Source of the DNA: Streptomyces sp. SolWspMP-5a-2
GTDB taxonomy: Bacteria > Actinomycetota > Actinomycetes > Streptomycetales > Streptomycetaceae
Length of the DNA stretch: 64,000 bases
Assembly (NCBI RefSeq): GCF_900091845.1
Contig: NZ_FMCI01000175.1
Span: 1-64,000, forward strand
Direction of reading: 5' to 3'
Under the pieces are notes generated by a model. The model saw only the letters and a list, made by a program, of their open reading frames with translations, searched no databases and was not told the DNA's origin. This document shows positions 43,349 through 51,427 of the stretch, piece after piece. Position 1 is the first letter of the stretch. Each line of letters begins with the position of its first letter. Both the position numbers and the translations under genes were made by a program.

Positions 43349-44710
43349 ATGGACAAGCAGCAGGAGTTCGTGCTCCGGACCTTGGAGGAACGCGACATCC
43401 GGTTCGTACGGCTGTGGTTCACGGACGTGCTGGGCTTCCTGAAGTCCGTGGCCGTGGCCCCGGCCGAGCTGGAACAGGCATTCGACGAGGGGATCGGCTT
43501 CGACGGCTCCGCCATCGAGGGCTTCGCCCGCGTCTACGAGTCCGACATGATCGCCAAGCCGGACCCGTCCACCTTCCAGATCCTGCCCTGGCGTGCCGAG
43601 GCCCCCGGCACCGCCCGGATGTTCTGCGACATCCTCATGCCGGACGGCTCGCCGTCCTTCGCCGACCCCCGCTACGTCCTCAAGCGGGCCCTCACCCGCG
43701 GCTCCGACCTCGGCTTCACCTTCTACACCCACCCCGAGATCGAGTTCTTCCTGCTGAAGGACCGCCCGCTGGACGGCTCGCGGCCCACCCCCGCCGACAA
43801 CTCCGGGTACTTCGACCACACCCCGCAGAACATCGGCATGGACTTCCGCCGCCAGGCGATCACCATGCTGGAGTCGATGGGCATCTCGGTCGAGTTCTCC
43901 CACCACGAGGGCGCCCCCGGCCAGCAGGAGATCGACCTGCGGTACGCCGACGCGCTCTCCACGGCCGACAACATCATGACGTTCCGCCTGGTCATGAAGC
44001 AGGTGGCGCTGGAGCAGGGGGTGCAGGCCACCTTCATGCCGAAGCCGTTCTCCGAGCACCCCGGCAGCGGCATGCACACCCACCTCTCCCTCTTCGAGGG
44101 CGACCGCAACGCGTTCTACGAGTCCGGCTCGGAGTACCAGCTCTCCAAGGTCGGCCGCTCCTTCATCGCCGGGCTGCTGCGGCACGCGGCGGAGATCTCC
44201 GCCGTCACCAACCAGTGGGTCAACTCCTACAAGCGCATCTGGGGCGGCTCGGAGCGCACGGCGGGCGCGGGCGGCGAGGCCCCCTCGTACATCTGCTGGG
44301 GCCACAACAACCGCAGCGCCCTGGTCCGGGTCCCGATGTACAAGCCCGGCAAGACCGGCTCGGCCCGGGTCGAGGTCCGCTCCCTGGACTCCGGCGCCAA
44401 CCCCTACCTGTCCTACGCGGTCCTGCTGGCCGCGGGCCTCAAGGGCATCGAGGAGGGCTACGAGCTGCCGCCGGGCGCCGAGGACGACGTCTGGGCCCTC
44501 TCGGACGCCGAGCGCCGCGCGATGGGCATCGAGCCCCTCCCGCAGAACCTCGGCGAGGCCCTCACCCTGATGGAGCGCAGCGACCTGGTCGCGGAGACCC
44601 TGGGCGAGCACGTCTTCGACTTCTTCCTGCGCAACAAGAAGTCGGAGTGGGAGGAGTACCGCAGCGAGGTCACGGCCTTCGAGCTGCGGAAGAACCTGCC
44701 GGTGCTGTAG
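43349..44710 (+). CDS. glnA2: Glutamine synthetase-like, GlnA2 type (gamma-glutamylpolyamine synthetase)
   Basis: A 453-residue GSI-fold ligase. Sequence and length look, from memory, very close to S. coelicolor GlnA2, which joins glutamate to polyamines in an ATP-dependent step of polyamine use. GSI landmarks are GFDGSAIEGF, THPEIEFFLL, the metal His in GSGMHTHLSLF, NSYKRIW and RVEVRSLDSGANPYL. A Tyr371 in EEGYELPPGAE sits where classical GlnA has its adenylylation loop (YDLPP). ATG 43349 (MDKQQEF) matches the family; ATG 43334 is five codons earlier. If really GlnA2, ammonium assimilation proper would be by other genes. Terminator follows at 44748. Confidence 0.9.
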   Translation: MDKQQEFVLRTLEERDIRFVRLWFTDVLGFLKSVAVAPAELEQAFDEGIGFDGSAIEGFARVYESDMIAKPDPSTFQILPWRAEAPGTARMFCDILMPDGSPSFADPRYVLKRALTRGSDLGFTFYTHPEIEFFLLKDRPLDGSRPTPADNSGYFDHTPQNIGMDFRRQAITMLESMGISVEFSHHEGAPGQQEIDLRYADALSTADNIMTFRLVMKQVALEQGVQATFMPKPFSEHPGSGMHTHLSLFEGDRNAFYESGSEYQLSKVGRSFIAGLLRHAAEISAVTNQWVNSYKRIWGGSERTAGAGGEAPSYICWGHNNRSALVRVPMYKPGKTGSARVEVRSLDSGANPYLSYAVLLAAGLKGIEEGYELPPGAEDDVWALSDAERRAMGIEPLPQNLGEALTLMERSDLVAETLGEHVFDFFLRNKKSEWEEYRSEVTAFELRKNLPVL

Positions 44711-44747
44711 GGGCAGGTCAGAGCGTTTTTGTCGCTAGGCGCTCTTG

Positions 44748-44780
44748 GTTGGGCCGACTGTTGTGGACTGTCGGCCCAAC
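44748..44780 (+). terminator. Terminator of the glnA2-like gene
   Basis: Perfect 11-nt arms gttgggccgac/gtcggcccaac, loop 11 nt, 38 nt after the stop. Confidence 0.75.
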
Positions 44781-45020
44781 GCGCTTTGCGGCCCCGGGGT
44801 CGTCTCTGGGCCGTCAGAAGGATCCCAGAATGGGAGTCCCTGCACGGTGCAGCTCACGCTGACAAGCGACCCGAAGCTGTGACGTAGCTGAGCGGCGCGT
44901 CCGCCGACCATGCCTGGCGGAGTGTTCGTCGCTCGACGGTCGCTTGTGGACCTATTGGTCCTGATCCCTTCCCACCGGACACGACCACTCACCGGCACAC
45001 CCGTGACCAGCGCAGACCGC

Positions 45021-45040
45021 AGGTTGGAAAAGGCTCACTG
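45021..45040. repeat. Solitary IS-end-like sequence
   Basis: aggttggaaaaggctcactg agrees at 18 of 20 positions, in the same orientation, with 47450-47469, the terminal inverted repeat of the IS5-like remnant. No transposase sequence adjoins it. It may be the end of another, lost copy. Confidence 0.6.
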
Positions 45041-45311
45041 ATCGAAGGCGGCATCGGGGGCTCACGCTGACATCAGAGACCCACGTCTTGCCCGTGCACG
45101 ACGTGACCGGAGCGGGACTGGGCCGTAACCGGGGCGTCGTCGGGCCGATCGGCCCCGCGTGGCCGGAGCCGAGCGACGCCCACGCCCGCGCCGGACCGTG
45201 AGGGCACCAAACTGATCCTGTCGGCATTCCGGCCGACCGGCCTCGCCGGCATGGAAGCGCGCCGGCCGGGCCGGGACCCCGCGGCGAGCGCGCCCGACGT
45301 TTCCACAGCGC

Positions 45312-45731
45312 TCAGCGGCCGTGGCTGGGGCCGCTTCGGTGACCTTGATCCACGGCTACCGCCACGGCGCCGCCGAAGAACAGGACGCCGACGAGCAAGG
45401 GGATCGCGATATTCGCCACCTTCTTTCCGGTGAGGTCGATGCGCGCGACGCCGGGATTGCGGTCCAGGTAGCGCACCGGGACCTCGGCCCCCACGGGCAG
45501 ATGCCTGACGCCTGACGCCTGTGCCTGGAAAGTGTGCCGGGCGCCGCCTGCGTCGGCGAACGTGATGACGGCGAACGTGGCGGTGCCGTCCCTTCCCGCA
45601 GAGTCGATGCGGTGGCGCACCACGCGTCCCCTGACGAGTGTTCCGTCGCGCTTCAGATGGCGTTGTGTCCGCGATTCCCGGAAGGCGAAGTAGAGGGCGA
45701 AGGATCCGGCTATGCCAAATATGACAACCAT
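45312..45731 (-). CDS. DUF3592-like membrane protein
   Basis: A 139-residue protein with an N-terminal helix (VVIFGIAGSFALYFAF) and a C-terminal helix (IAIPLLVGVLFFGGAVAVAV) around a beta-rich middle: VRGRVVRHR, FAVITFADAGGARHTF, GAEVPVRYLDRNPGVARI. This pattern is that of DUF3592 proteins. GC and codon bias appear lower than in neighbouring core genes. It is downstream of, and probably co-transcribed with, the 319-aa membrane protein (47 nt gap). Function unknown. Confidence 0.8.
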   Translation of the reverse strand: MVVIFGIAGSFALYFAFRESRTQRHLKRDGTLVRGRVVRHRIDSAGRDGTATFAVITFADAGGARHTFQAQASGVRHLPVGAEVPVRYLDRNPGVARIDLTGKKVANIAIPLLVGVLFFGGAVAVAVDQGHRSGPSHGR

Positions 45732-45778
45732 CGAAGCTGCCTCCTCGGGCGAGTGACGGACGTCGTGAGCCAGGCGGA

Positions 45779-46738
45779 TCAGCCGCGCCACTGCATACCG
45801 TGGTGCCGCCGTAGCCGGTAGATCTCCCAGCACGCCACCGCGGTCACCGATACTGGTCCGCCTGTGACTGCGCAGAGCGCTATCGGTTCCGGAAACGGCG
45901 GAAGGTCGCCCGTCAACTGGCTGACGAGGACGAACACCCAGACCGCCGCACTCGTCGTCAGGGGCGGCAGGGCGGGATGGAGGGCGGAGAGGCTGAAAGC
46001 GTTGCGGACCGCCGGACCCGAGGCGAAACACACGAAGTGGACGGTCCACCAGAACGGCGTCCACAGAGCCAGCACGATCAGGTACGCGAGAAGCAGGGAG
46101 GTCTGTGCGACCGGCTCCAGCATTGCGCTCATGGCCAGGAGAGAACCGATGAGCAGCGCCGGCAAGAGAATCCAGGCGCCTGCGTACCCCAGGATCCTGA
46201 GGCCGGCGCTTTTGAAGTGGGTGCGCATGAGCCGCCTTCTGTGCGGCCGGGCTGCGCCGTAGAGTGCTCCCGCTACCAGTACTGCGCTTGCCAGGGCCAG
46301 CCACGGGGCGAGGTAGAGGCGCTGCAGGAACTGTTCCCACGCATCCGACATGCCGCCGTAGACGGCCAGCAGCCCGCCCGATACCACGAGGGCGACCCAC
46401 GCCCTTACTCGCTGTGCCCTCAGTACGGGAACGTCTTCGACTCGCCCTTGTGGGCGCCAGGGAAAGAAGCGTCGGGCGACGCTGCGAGCCGACCTGGCAA
46501 CCTCGTAGAAGAGTACGAGCGCGACCGTCAGCCACCACATGCACGGCACTAACAGCACGATCGCGACGGGCCGCAGGCTCCTGGACCGACGCCCTGCGAG
46601 GAGCTCGGACAGCCTGGGCCACTCGTCTTCACGCAGTAGCCGCCACAACGGTGCACCAGGAGGCGGGGTGGCCGGCCGTCTCGGCTGCCGGGGAGGGCAG
46701 GAGGGCGGCTGGGGCGAATTGCGTAAGGCCGGCTCCAT
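45779..46738 (-). CDS. Hypothetical multi-pass membrane protein
   Basis: A 319-residue protein from ATG 46738. A Pro-rich N-terminus (about 1-30) and a charged segment REDEWPRLSELLAGRRSRSL precede about seven hydrophobic helices, such as VAIVLLVPCMWWLTVALVLFY and ILLPALLIGSLLAMSAMLE. No family was recognised. Its base composition is less GC-rich than the core genes, and it sits with a DUF3592-like gene in an IS-bordered patch, which points to horizontal gain. Confidence 0.68.
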   Translation of the reverse strand: MEPALRNSPQPPSCPPRQPRRPATPPPGAPLWRLLREDEWPRLSELLAGRRSRSLRPVAIVLLVPCMWWLTVALVLFYEVARSARSVARRFFPWRPQGRVEDVPVLRAQRVRAWVALVVSGGLLAVYGGMSDAWEQFLQRLYLAPWLALASAVLVAGALYGAARPHRRRLMRTHFKSAGLRILGYAGAWILLPALLIGSLLAMSAMLEPVAQTSLLLAYLIVLALWTPFWWTVHFVCFASGPAVRNAFSLSALHPALPPLTTSAAVWVFVLVSQLTGDLPPFPEPIALCAVTGGPVSVTAVACWEIYRLRRHHGMQWRG

Positions 46739-46877
46739 GTCAGTCCCCTTCGTGGCGTACCCAAAATGGACGCGACGGGCTCACGAGCGGTTCCCGTCAC
46801 ATTCGCCCCGGGCCTCGGCACGTCAGATGTACTCCCCATGTCCTGCTGCCTCCGGCTGTTCCTTAGGGCTCGCAGAA

Positions 46878-47466
46878 TGAGGTGTTTTCATCCTGACGCG
46901 GTCGCGAGGTGAAGGGTGAGGACGGACATGACGATCGCGGTGATGCGGTGGGTGCTGCAGCGTAGCTTGCGCAGGAGGCGCCAGTTCTTGCCGGAGCAGT
47001 AGGGGCGGTCGGCGGCGATTCGGTTGATCGGCAGCACGGTGCCGTCCAGGATGACGTACGCCTTCATGTGGGCCGTCCCCATCGCTTCGTCGAGTGTCGG
47101 CGCGAGCGCGGCCAGGACGTCGATCGCCTCGCGGACGTAGCGGTAGACGGTGGCGATCCCGATACCGAACCCGGCCGCGAGCTGGGCGTACGTGTCGCCG
47201 CACCGCAGATGGGCCAGGGCGGGCAGGGCCTGGCGCTGCGGAGTCAGCCGCCGTCATCGACTGCCTATCTCCCGACGTCGCGTATCCAGCACCTGACTCA
47301 GGTGACGCACGTGCACGGTGGGCAGATCGATGGCGGACGGGTAGACAAGCACACGGAGCTCCTGGAACGACGGTTGATCTTGGTCGACAACTCGTCTACC
47401 AGGAGCTTCGTCGTTCTGCAGATCCGTCCAACTCGCAGTCGCTCTCGCGAGGTTGGAAAAACCTCA
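46878..47466 (-). mobile_element. Decayed IS5-family insertion sequence
   Basis: Imperfect terminal inverted repeats border it: tgaggtgttttcatcc at 46878-46893 and, read on the minus strand, tgaggtttttccaacc at 47466-47451 (13 of 16 match). Between them lies only a broken transposase gene. At about 590 bp it is much shorter than an intact element of this class. Confidence 0.8.
46888..47352 (-). pseudogene. IS5-family transposase pseudogene (nonsense codon, internal deletion)
   Basis: Read from GTG 47352 the protein begins VLVYPSAIDLPTVHVRHLSQ and is recognisable as an IS5-type transposase with helix-turn-helix CGDTYAQLAAGFGIGIATVY and the first catalytic Asp in VILDGTVLPINRI. Codon 33 is TGA (47254-47256) in REIGSR*RRLTPQRQ, where relatives, as I recall, have Trp (TGG). 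After DRPYCSGK the sequence jumps to NWRLLRKLRCSTHRITAI, which is the C-terminal end of the same protein type, so the middle with the remaining DDE residues is deleted. It cannot make active transposase. Confidence 0.85.
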
Positions 47467-47644
47467 CTGGGAGGGTAGAGCCTTCCTCGCGCGGCCAGGG
47501 CGCCGCAGCCGCGTGTGGCGCTCGCCATGGACGGTGACCGGCGCGCGAGCGGAGCGAGCCCAGAGACGCGCGGCCGTAGGCCGCTCCCTAGGCGGACCCC
47601 GGCGGGCGCGCGGCCGCCGGGGGTGTCCGGGGTGTCCGGGGGTG
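47353..47644. other. Right flank of the IS remnant
   Basis: Just under 300 bases holding the end of the IS (right repeat at 47451-47466) and then a GC-rich stretch before the beta-propeller gene's stop. No gene is supported. The section gggtgtccggggtgtccggggg near 47625 is a short tandem repeat. Confidence 0.5.
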
Positions 47645-48670
47645 CTAGCGCAGGTACGCCGGGGAGACCGCCGCCCGGAGTGTCCTGCGGGGTGCCCCCG
47701 TGCCGTCGGCCGGGATCTCGTACAGGTCCGCCCCGTAGTCGCCCGGCAGGGCGTAGACGAGGGTGCGCTCGTCCCGCCAGGCCGCCTGGTCGTCGACGCT
47801 GCGGGACTCCGCCACCGCCGTCTCCCGCAGGGTCCGCAGGTCGAGGACGTACAGCCGCCAGGGCGCGTCCGCCGGGAGGCCGGGCACCCGCTTCTTGTAC
47901 GCGACGCGGGTTCCGTCCGGGGAGAGGGACGGGCACTCCACGTTCGCGTGCAGGGTCGTCACCGTGCGGGTCCGCAGATCGCCCCTGACCAGGTACGTGC
48001 GGCCCTTCGTGGCCAGCGTCGCGTAGAACGTGCGGTCGTCGGGCGCGAACGTCACGCCCCAGAAGTTGACGTCGGGCGCGCGGTACCCGTGCCCGTCCAG
48101 GACGATCCGGAACGCCTCAAGGGACGGCGTGAGGCGGCCCGTGCGGACGTCCACCAGCGCCGTGCGCGTGGAGAAGTCCGTGCCCGCGTACGAGTCGCCG
48201 CCCACGAACGCCGTCCACGCCACCCAGTGCCCGCTGGGCGAGACCCGGGCCCGGGACGGGATGCCGGGCACGTCGTAGCGGGCCCGCTCCCGCAGCCGCG
48301 CGTCCAGGACCAGGGCGCGGTAGCTGTCCGAGACCGCCCCGTGGACCGCCTGGAGGCAGAGCCCGGTGCCCGCCGCCGCGTGGAAGCGCAGGCACCGCAC
48401 CCCCGACGCCGTGCGCGGCCCGGCCGGGGACGCCGCCGGGACCGTCGTCAGCTCGTCGCGGTGCGGGCCCCACGCCAGGTTGCGGAAGACCAGCGCGCCG
48501 GGGGCGTCCAGCGTCACCCGGCCCGAGGCGACCCGGGGGCCGTCCGGCGCGGCCCGGTCGCGCCGCTCCGCGCGCGCCGACGCGTGCTCCACGGCCGCCA
48601 CCGCGATCCCCGCGAGCACGGCCAGCGCCGTCACCAGGACCAGGAGCCGGGTGCGGAGTGCGAGCGTCAT
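47645..48670 (-). CDS. TolB-like beta-propeller membrane-anchored protein
   Basis: A 341-residue protein with an N-terminal helix (LLVLVTALAVLAGIAVAAV) and an extracytoplasmic propeller. TolB/WD40-like blades are seen as VSPSGHWVAWTAF, FAPDDRTFYATLA, LSPDGTRVAYKK and WRDERTLVYALP. No enzyme residues recognised; it may bind a ligand or a partner protein. It is the last of three closely packed genes (phosphoesterase, MFS, propeller). Confidence 0.85.
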   Translation of the reverse strand: MTLALRTRLLVLVTALAVLAGIAVAAVEHASARAERRDRAAPDGPRVASGRVTLDAPGALVFRNLAWGPHRDELTTVPAASPAGPRTASGVRCLRFHAAAGTGLCLQAVHGAVSDSYRALVLDARLRERARYDVPGIPSRARVSPSGHWVAWTAFVGGDSYAGTDFSTRTALVDVRTGRLTPSLEAFRIVLDGHGYRAPDVNFWGVTFAPDDRTFYATLATKGRTYLVRGDLRTRTVTTLHANVECPSLSPDGTRVAYKKRVPGLPADAPWRLYVLDLRTLRETAVAESRSVDDQAAWRDERTLVYALPGDYGADLYEIPADGTGAPRRTLRAAVSPAYLR

Positions 48671-48701
48671 GACGGGACCTTCCGGGTGGCGTCGGTGATG
48701 G

Positions 48702-50030
48702 TCATCGCCCGGCCGCCCTCGCGGGGCCCAGCGCGGTGAGGGCGTACGTCACGCAGAGGGCGAGCGCCGCCGCGGAGAGCGTCAGCGCCGTCCGGTCGCC
48801 CCACCACGTCCAGGCCGCCCCGAACGCCAGTGAGCAGGCGAAACGGGCCAGCGCCTGCCCCGTCTGGACCAGGGCGAGACCCGACGAGCGCAGCGCCCGC
48901 GGCACCCGTTCGGAGGCCGCCGCCATCAGCACGCCGTCGGTCGCCGCGTAGAACGTCCCGTGCAGCGCCAGCACCAGGTACGGCAGCGCGGGACCGTGCC
49001 ACGGCGACAGCAGCAGCACGTAGACGAGCAGCAGCGCCCCGTGGCCCGCGAGGAACACCCGGCGGCTGCCCCAGCGGTCCGCGATCCGGCCGAGCGGCAG
49101 CGCCAGCAGCAGGAACGCGGCCGCCGTGCCCAGCGGGAGCAGCGCGAACCAGCGGTCGGGCACCCCCAGCCGGTGCTGGAGGAGCAGGTAGAGGAAGGAG
49201 TCGCTCACCGTGGCCAGCCCCAGCAGCAGCGCGCAGACCGCGAGACGGCGCAGCTCGCGGCGGCGCAGCAGGCCGAGGGCGGCCCGGAGCGTCGGACGCT
49301 CCCCGGCCGGGACGGGGGCCGGGGCGGGGGCCGGGGCGGGAGCGGGGGAAGAGGCGGGGGCGGCGGCGCGGCCCGCTGCCGGGGTGGGGGAGGGGACGAA
49401 CAGGACCAGGACCAGGACGCCCGCCGACGCCACGCAGAAGCTCACCGTGAAGACCGCGTCGTAGCCGTCCACCGTCGCCCGCAGGACGAGGAACGCCGCG
49501 AGCGGGCCGAGCAGCGCGCCCGCGGTGTCCATCGCGCGGTGCGTCCCGAAGGCCCGGCCGCGCGTCTCCGGCGTGCTGGAGAGCGAGATCAGCGCGTCCC
49601 TGGGCGCCGTGCGCAGGCCCTTGCCGGTCCGGTCGGCGGCCAGGACCAGGCCGATCGGGGTGAGCGTGTGGGCGAGCAGCAGCAGCGGCTTGCAGACCGC
49701 CGAGAGGCCGTACCCGATCCCCGCCACCCACTTGTGCCGTCCGCCGCCCCGGTCCGCCAGATGGCCCCCGGCCAGCCGCACCAGCGCCGAGAAGCCGTTG
49801 TAGACACCGTCCAGGAGGCCGAAGCCCAGCGGGGAGAGGCCGAGGCCCGCCACCAGGTACAGCGGCAGCACGGCCGTGACCATCTCGGACGAGACGTCGG
49901 TGACCAGGCTGACCGTGCCGAGGGCGAGCACGGTGGGGGCGACCGCGGTGCGCCGCCGCCCGGCGCGGGTGGCCCGGGCGGCGTGCTCCGCGGACTCCGG
50001 CGCCGTCGCGCGGCTGTCCGCCACGTACAC
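48702..50030 (-). CDS. MFS transporter
   Basis: A 442-residue, 12-helix transporter with a long, Pro/Ala-rich central loop (about residues 205-240). Typical motif: LGSLVTDVSSEM appears as GTVSLVTDVSSEMVTAVLP in helix 1, and loop 2-3 is GHLADRGGGRHKW. VSSEM at this place is known in a group of MFS permeases of unknown substrate. GTG 50030 starts one base after the phosphoesterase stop, so they form one operon; the propeller gene follows after 31 nt. Confidence 0.88.
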   Translation of the reverse strand: MYVADSRATAPESAEHAARATRAGRRRTAVAPTVLALGTVSLVTDVSSEMVTAVLPLYLVAGLGLSPLGFGLLDGVYNGFSALVRLAGGHLADRGGGRHKWVAGIGYGLSAVCKPLLLLAHTLTPIGLVLAADRTGKGLRTAPRDALISLSSTPETRGRAFGTHRAMDTAGALLGPLAAFLVLRATVDGYDAVFTVSFCVASAGVLVLVLFVPSPTPAAGRAAAPASSPAPAPAPAPAPVPAGERPTLRAALGLLRRRELRRLAVCALLLGLATVSDSFLYLLLQHRLGVPDRWFALLPLGTAAAFLLLALPLGRIADRWGSRRVFLAGHGALLLVYVLLLSPWHGPALPYLVLALHGTFYAATDGVLMAAASERVPRALRSSGLALVQTGQALARFACSLAFGAAWTWWGDRTALTLSAAALALCVTYALTALGPARAAGR

Positions 50031-50031
50031 G

Positions 50032-50937
50032 TCAGGACGCCCAGATCCCGGTGATGTCCTTCGCGGTCGCCGCGTTGCCCGCGTGCGTGGTCAGGCCCTG
50101 GCCGTCCTCCAGGGTGCGCAGCAGGTCGTAGTGGTTGTACGTGGTCGCGCTGGACGATCCCGCGGTGACCTGCTGCCCGTACAGGACCGTCGGGATGCGG
50201 TTGCCGCTGAGCCGGTTGTCCTCGTCGAAGGTGACGACCAGCAGGCTGTTGTGGGTCCTGGCCCAGGTCGCGTACGCGCCGAGCTTGTTCTTCAGCCAGG
50301 TGTCGCCGGTGGCGACGGAGCAGTCGTGCATGTCGCCGCAGAGGTCGGGGACGACGAAGGAGACGTCGGGGAGGGTGCTGTAGTCGGTGGGGAACTGCGC
50401 GAAGGTGCGGGCCGTGGAGGTCGGGACGTTGGCGAAGCCGAACCAGGGGTTGTGCTTGCGCGCGTAGTTCCCGCTGGAGCAGGTGGTCGAGCCCTGGCTC
50501 GGCAGGGTCTCGTTGTAGCTGGCCCAGCTGCCGCCCGCGGCGATCACCTCGGAGGCGAGGTTCGCGGCCGAGGAGAAGCCGGGTGTGTAGCAGCTGTCGT
50601 CGGTGACGCCCTGGGTGGAGCCGGAGAAGAGGGCGAAGTAGTTGGGCTGGCTCGGGTGGGTCTCGGCGTACGCCTGGGTGAGGTTGGCGCCGCCGGACTT
50701 CAGGCTGTTGATGTAGGGCGCGCTGGAGGAGCCGATGACCTGGCTGTACGCGTGGTTCTCGAAGACGGCGACGACCACGTGGTCGGGGTGGGGGACGCCG
50801 GTCGCGGCGGACGCGGACGGGGAGCCGCCGAGCCCGGTCCACAGGCCGGCCGCGGCCGCGGTGAAGGCGAGCGCGGACGCCACGGCCGTACGGCCGCGAC
50901 GGAACACGGGGGTGCGGGACACGGGGGTGCCGGACAC
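50032..50937 (-). CDS. Secreted alkaline-phosphatase-superfamily phosphoesterase
   Basis: A 301-residue secreted enzyme of the phosphoesterase/AcpA family (acid phosphatase or phospholipase C-like). A signal peptide ends about residue 42 (SASAATG). Metal ligands fall in HVVVAVFENHAYSQVIG (Glu, Asn) and in VTFDEDN and TVLYGQQV; ETHPSQPNYFALFSG holds the usual Ser/Pro-Asn segment. GTG 50937 has ggaggttgat in front. It probably releases phosphate from organic phosphates outside the cell. First gene of a three-gene operon. Confidence 0.9.
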   Translation of the reverse strand: MSGTPVSRTPVFRRGRTAVASALAFTAAAAGLWTGLGGSPSASAATGVPHPDHVVVAVFENHAYSQVIGSSSAPYINSLKSGGANLTQAYAETHPSQPNYFALFSGSTQGVTDDSCYTPGFSSAANLASEVIAAGGSWASYNETLPSQGSTTCSSGNYARKHNPWFGFANVPTSTARTFAQFPTDYSTLPDVSFVVPDLCGDMHDCSVATGDTWLKNKLGAYATWARTHNSLLVVTFDEDNRLSGNRIPTVLYGQQVTAGSSSATTYNHYDLLRTLEDGQGLTTHAGNAATAKDITGIWAS

Positions 50938-51427
50938 ATCAACCTCCGGAGGGGGGTGGGGCGGGGTTGGCGGTGCGGACTGAGCATGCACACGCCAACA
51001 TGCCCGCGCCCCACGGCACCCAACCCGCCGGATGAAGACCCGGTGAACTGCTGCCCCCCCGACCGGCGGGGGAGCACCGCGAACGCGCGACCGGGGTGAG
51101 CGCTCGCCGTGAGCCGCCGCCGACGGGGGAGTGGGCCCTACGGTCACCCGGGGGATGGGGAAGCTTGGGGGGCTTGGGGCTGGGGTGCTTGGGACAGATG
51201 GGCAAAGGCCCGGCGGTCGGGTGCCCGGCGGTACGGCGTTCCGGTGGCCGGGTTGCCGACAGTGCAGTGGTCCGGCCGGAGGTCGCCCCGGCGGCAAGGG
51301 CGCCCCGCTCTCCGGGAACCCGTCGCGCCCGCCCCCCCGCCGGACTCCCCGTCGTCGCTCCAGCGCCTCCCACCAGCTCAGCCATTAGGCTCGTCCCCGT
51401 ACGACCTTGATCCGAGGGAGGGCCGGG
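50938..51427. other. 490-bp divergent promoter region (phosphoesterase / glnE)
   Basis: No gene is supported. There are runs of C and G (for example around 51050-51075, gccccccc...gcgggggagc, able to fold back) and a G-rich, imperfectly repeated gggcttgggg/ggtgcttggga stretch at about 51165-51195. Both promoters must lie here, but no confident core elements were identified. Confidence 0.5.

Larger units (their letters stand above)
44711..45311. other. 600-bp gene-poor start of an accessory patch
   Basis: No convincing gene; the short open frames here lack family features, ribosome sites and good codon bias. It contains the glnA2 terminator (44748-44780) and, at 45021-45040, a 20-bp stretch nearly identical (18/20) to the right end of the IS remnant at 47450-47469. 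This is probably debris of past insertions. Confidence 0.6.

Noticed and set aside
44735-45306. Short minus-strand frames after glnA2
   Set aside because: No ribosome site, no family resemblance, weak codon bias; left as gene-poor DNA.
51165-51195. G-rich repeat as possible CRISPR-like or functional repeat array
   Set aside because: Only two or three imperfect short units, no regular spacers.
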